From: Nitrososphaerota archaeon
GTDB taxonomy: Archaea; Thermoproteota; Bathyarchaeia; Bathyarchaeales; Bathycorpusculaceae
Assembly (NCBI GenBank): GCA_031260365.1
Contig: JAIRJY010000066.1
Location: 1-7,975, forward strand
DNA: 7,975 nt
Direction: 5' to 3'
Shown here: one piece after another, positions 6,224-7,975 of the stretch
Position numbering within the stretch: the stretch's first letter is position 1
How the letters are laid out: each line of letters begins with the position of its first letter
Made by a program: the position numbers and the translations under genes
Notes under the pieces: generated by a model
Told to the model about the DNA's origin: nothing
Databases searched by the model: none
The model's input: the letters and a program-made list of their open reading frames with translations, nothing else

Positions 6224-7209
6224 CGTATGGCTCTCCTGTGAATTGCTGATAATCCATGTAGTTCTTTAGTGGTGTCGTCACGTATGTTAGCTCCGGTGTA
6301 GTGTAGAAAGACATCTTCTAGGTTTGGTTCACGTAGAACTATGGATTCAATGTATATGTTGTTCTGGTTTGCTAACTCTACAATTCGTGGCATAGCAGTT
6401 CTGCCATTTGAAACCGTAACTTCTAAGGTGTCTTTTTCAAGACGTTGATTGGTAAAATTAAACCATTTACTTAAAAGCTCTTCAAGGATATGGTTGTTGT
6501 TTGTTTTAATAGCCACTACATCGCCTTCAAGAGTTGCTTTAAGTTTCTGTGGCGTGTCAAGTACAACAATTTTGCCATGATCCATTATAGCAATACGATC
6601 TGATAGTCGGTCAGCCTCATCCATGTAATGGGTGGTTAAAACAACTGTTATGTCATTTGCTTCTTTAAGCTCTTTAATATAGCGCCAAATGTGGTCTCTT
6701 GTTTGCGGATCTAAACCAACTGTGGGTTCATCTAAAAACAAGACTTTAGGTTGATGTATTAATCCCCGACCAATTTCCAGTCTACGACGCATACCACCGC
6801 TGTATGTGCGTAGCAAATCATCTGCACGATCTTCGAGTTCTATTAGTTTAAGAATACGTGCTATTCTTTCCTTTTGCACAGATACCGGAACGCCATACAG
6901 GTTTGCGTGCATTAGAAGGTTTTCTCTACCTGTTAAACGATCATCAACGCTTGGATCTTGGAAAACTATGCCTATGGACTTGCGAACTTTGCTTGGCTCT
7001 TTAATAATATCGTATCCATCTACTTTTGCTGTTCCTGATGAGGGCTTAAGAATTGTGCAAAGCATTGAAACAGTAGTTGTTTTACCAGCCCCATTTGGTC
7101 CTAATAACCCAAAAACCTCGCCATTATCAACAGTGACATTTAAATTGTCCACTGCTTTAAAAGAATTGTAAATTTTTGTTAAATGTTGAATTTCAATAAC
7201 ATGCGTCAT
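6220..7209 (-). CDS. ABC transporter ATP-binding protein (DrrA/CcmA type)
   Basis: Nucleotide-binding subunit powering the adjacent permease from the cytoplasmic face. Motifs in order: Walker A GPNGAGKTT at 37-45 (Lys43), Q-loop Gln84 in VFQDPSVDDRLT, signature YSGGMRRR at 136-143, Walker B VLFLDEP at 156-162 with catalytic Glu161, D-loop GLD at 165-167 and H-loop His194 in TTHYMDEADRL. After the ATPase domain, a regulatory tail ends in LREPNLEDVFLHYTG (292-306), the hallmark of the drug-export DrrA group, followed by about 23 basic residues. At 329 residues it has family length. ATG 7209 has no clear Shine-Dalgarno but has a TATA-like box about 40 bases upstream, suggesting a very short leader. 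The gene ends inside the permease start, so the two are made together. Confidence 0.96.
   Translation of the reverse strand: MTHVIEIQHLTKIYNSFKAVDNLNVTVDNGEVFGLLGPNGAGKTTTVSMLCTILKPSSGTAKVDGYDIIKEPSKVRKSIGIVFQDPSVDDRLTGRENLLMHANLYGVPVSVQKERIARILKLIELEDRADDLLRTYSGGMRRRLEIGRGLIHQPKVLFLDEPTVGLDPQTRDHIWRYIKELKEANDITVVLTTHYMDEADRLSDRIAIMDHGKIVVLDTPQKLKATLEGDVVAIKTNNNHILEELLSKWFNFTNQRLEKDTLEVTVSNGRTAMPRIVELANQNNIYIESIVLREPNLEDVFLHYTGANIRDDTTKELHGLSAIHRRAIR
6231..6237 (-). promoter_or_regulatory. Internal Shine-Dalgarno for the permease
   Basis: AGGAGAG on the minus strand lies within the end of the ATPase gene, seven bases before the TTG at 6223. It decides the non-ATG start and indicates that the overlapping pair is translated in a coupled way. 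Confidence 0.7.
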
Positions 7210-7243
7210 TGTTCAATTCGCTTTAGCATTGATTTTAGCTGAC

Positions 7244-7251
7244 TAATATAA
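7244..7251 (-). promoter_or_regulatory. TATA-like box of the ABC exporter operon
   Basis: TTATATTA on the minus strand is centred about 39 bases before ATG 7209. With the usual 25-base spacing in archaea, transcription would start about 13 bases before the ATG, fitting the lack of a Shine-Dalgarno. No clear purine-rich BRE precedes it, so the call is tentative. Confidence 0.4.
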
Positions 7252-7620
7252 GACTATTTGCAGAAAAATGTTAAAAACTAATGTGTTTTTAGCATAAATT
7301 TAGTGATATGGTAAAATAATGGTTAATTTGCGTTGTATTATATTATTTGTTGTTGTGTATAGATAAATTTCTGGTGGGAGTATTTTCTGGTTTGCAAACA
7401 ATAAAGATGTACTAGTCAGTGCTTAGATGCAAGATGCTACCAAAGTCGTGTACGTCTACTTTTAAAATGCAGATTTCAAACTATTTTACTTAGTTTTTTT
7501 ACTTTGAGTGCTATGTGTACTATTTTATACTTTAAAGTTGTTTTTTGTATCATTTTTGCCGTAAAATACATAAACTTGAAAAATTTTTTAACTAATTGCA
7601 GGTTTAGATTATGCCTGTGT
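7252..7620. other. AT-rich intergenic stretch with no recognisable gene
   Basis: Both strands are broken by frequent stops; the longest readable pieces are short (for example 14 codons from an ATG near 7320 on the plus strand). No tRNA-like fold, CRISPR repeat or long duplication is apparent. TTTCTGGT occurs twice about 17 bases apart near 7368-7393, and the plus strand is T-rich from about 7480 to 7580. This is probably the spacer between the terminator of the right-hand gene and the upstream region of the ABC operon. Confidence 0.5.
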
Positions 7621-7624
7621 TATT

Positions 7625-7673
7625 AAAAAGTGGGAAAAAATAACCTAAAAAGGTCTCCACTCTCCACTTTTTT
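7625..7673 (-). terminator. Structured, U-rich terminator region
   Basis: Thirty-four bases after the stop at 7707, the leftward transcript passes a nested structure. The outer arms are AAAAAGTGG (7625-7633) and CCACTTTTT (7664-7672). An inner hairpin ACCT/AGGT (7643-7646 with 7651-7654) has a four-base loop. The transcript strand carries six T (7635-7640) and five T (7625-7629), fitting U-run termination in archaea. The heptamer TCTCCAC is repeated in tandem at 7654-7667. Confidence 0.5.
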
Positions 7674-7706
7674 CTAAATTTAACCAAATAAATCTTCGTC
7701 GCGATG

Positions 7707-7975
7707 TTACAACTTGTTTAAAACATTAAAAAACGTTATCTCCTCTTCAGTAATTCCCGCTTTCAAAAGTTTGTCAAAACAAGCAGCATACTGCTTCTTT
7801 GAAAACTTTACAGGCTTAATTTGCTCTACTACGGTAAAACATCCAGTTTCTTTAACTAATCGTCCTTTTTTAAGAACAGCTTTTTGTTTCTTGAAACGGT
7901 CAAGTGCTTTGCAATCTTTAGATAACATACCAAATGGCGTGTTAGGAAATTGACTGCAACCTTTTGGTCTAATTG
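7707..7975 (-). CDS. Small cysteine-containing protein of unknown function (5' end beyond window)
   Basis: Not recognised. An ATG at 7928 would give 73 residues, but the frame stays open and protein-like upstream to the window edge (IRPKGCSQFPNTPFG directly before that Met), so the true start probably lies outside and 89 codons including the stop are visible. No Shine-Dalgarno precedes the internal ATG, which also argues against it. The sequence is basic and rich in Lys, with four spaced cysteines (GCSQ, DCKA, GCFT, ACFD) that do not form obvious CxxC pairs. The C-terminal half (KQYAACFDKLLKAGITEEEI) looks helical. There is no membrane segment. It is followed by a terminator-like structure and seems separate from the ABC operon. 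Confidence 0.6.
   Translation of the reverse strand, partial: IRPKGCSQFPNTPFGMLSKDCKALDRFKKQKAVLKKGRLVKETGCFTVVEQIKPVKFSKKQYAACFDKLLKAGITEEEITFFNVLNKL

Noticed and set aside
6806..7171. Plus-strand open frame of 121 codons, Ser/Arg-rich
   Set aside because: Antisense shadow of the ABC ATPase covering Walker A through the Q-loop; composition is typical of a mirrored frame.
7714..7953. Plus-strand open frame of 79 codons
   Set aside because: Mirrors the minus-strand cysteine-containing gene, which runs on past the edge and has a terminator-like structure after it.
1..7975. CRISPR array, tRNA, rRNA or complete insertion sequence
   Set aside because: No spaced repeats of CRISPR type, no cloverleaf or conserved rRNA stretch, and no intact transposase were seen on either strand.

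Overview
The window looks like a chromosomal segment of an AT-rich, probably archaeal genome. The call rests on compact leftward gene clusters with short gaps, mixed ATG/GTG/TTG starts, TATA-like boxes about 40-50 bases ahead of two of the first genes, T-run style termination, and an eukaryote-like phosphohexomutase type. No rRNA, tRNA or lineage marker is present, so the domain assignment is inference (about 0.6) and no genus is proposed. Every gene supported here lies on the minus strand, so the region is read from right to left.

Right edge to 7210: a small cysteine-containing protein of unknown function enters from the right edge and ends at 7707. It is followed by a structured, T-rich (on the transcript) terminator-like stretch at 7625-7673 and about 400 bases with no recognisable gene. 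A TATA-like box near 7248 precedes a two-gene ABC exporter: a DrrA/CcmA-type ATPase (6220-7209) whose stop overlaps, by four bases, the TTG start of an ABC-2 type permease (5459-6223). The pair should form one drug, lipid or polysaccharide exporter.

5378 to 1635: a second leftward cluster. It begins with a large, intact alpha-D-phosphohexomutase (phosphoglucomutase/phosphomannomutase type, 696 aa). Sixteen bases later comes an unrecognised gene of about 190 codons that is readable only through two successive -1 frame changes, both at A-runs; the first lies exactly on an A_AAA_AAG heptamer. Twenty-five bases after its final stop begins a HAD-superfamily phosphatase with a large helical insert. 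The close spacing suggests co-transcription of a sugar-phosphate mutase, an unknown protein and a phosphatase, though the substrate link is only inferred.

1634 to 1: roughly 600 bases without an intact gene, holding a short inverted repeat at the phosphatase stop, a duplicated octamer, and a decayed coding remnant (1102-1500) in three frames. Finally, a gene with a convincing Shine-Dalgarno sequence starts at 1034 and runs off the left edge. It encodes a helical, TPR-like protein with a coiled-coil and a C-terminal pair of membrane helices, an architecture resembling membrane-anchored sensor/effector proteins; its function is not known.

The main points of interest are the double -1 frameshift gene (programmed slippage, pseudogene or homopolymer error), the TPR-2TM protein, and the unusual phosphatase beside the mutase.
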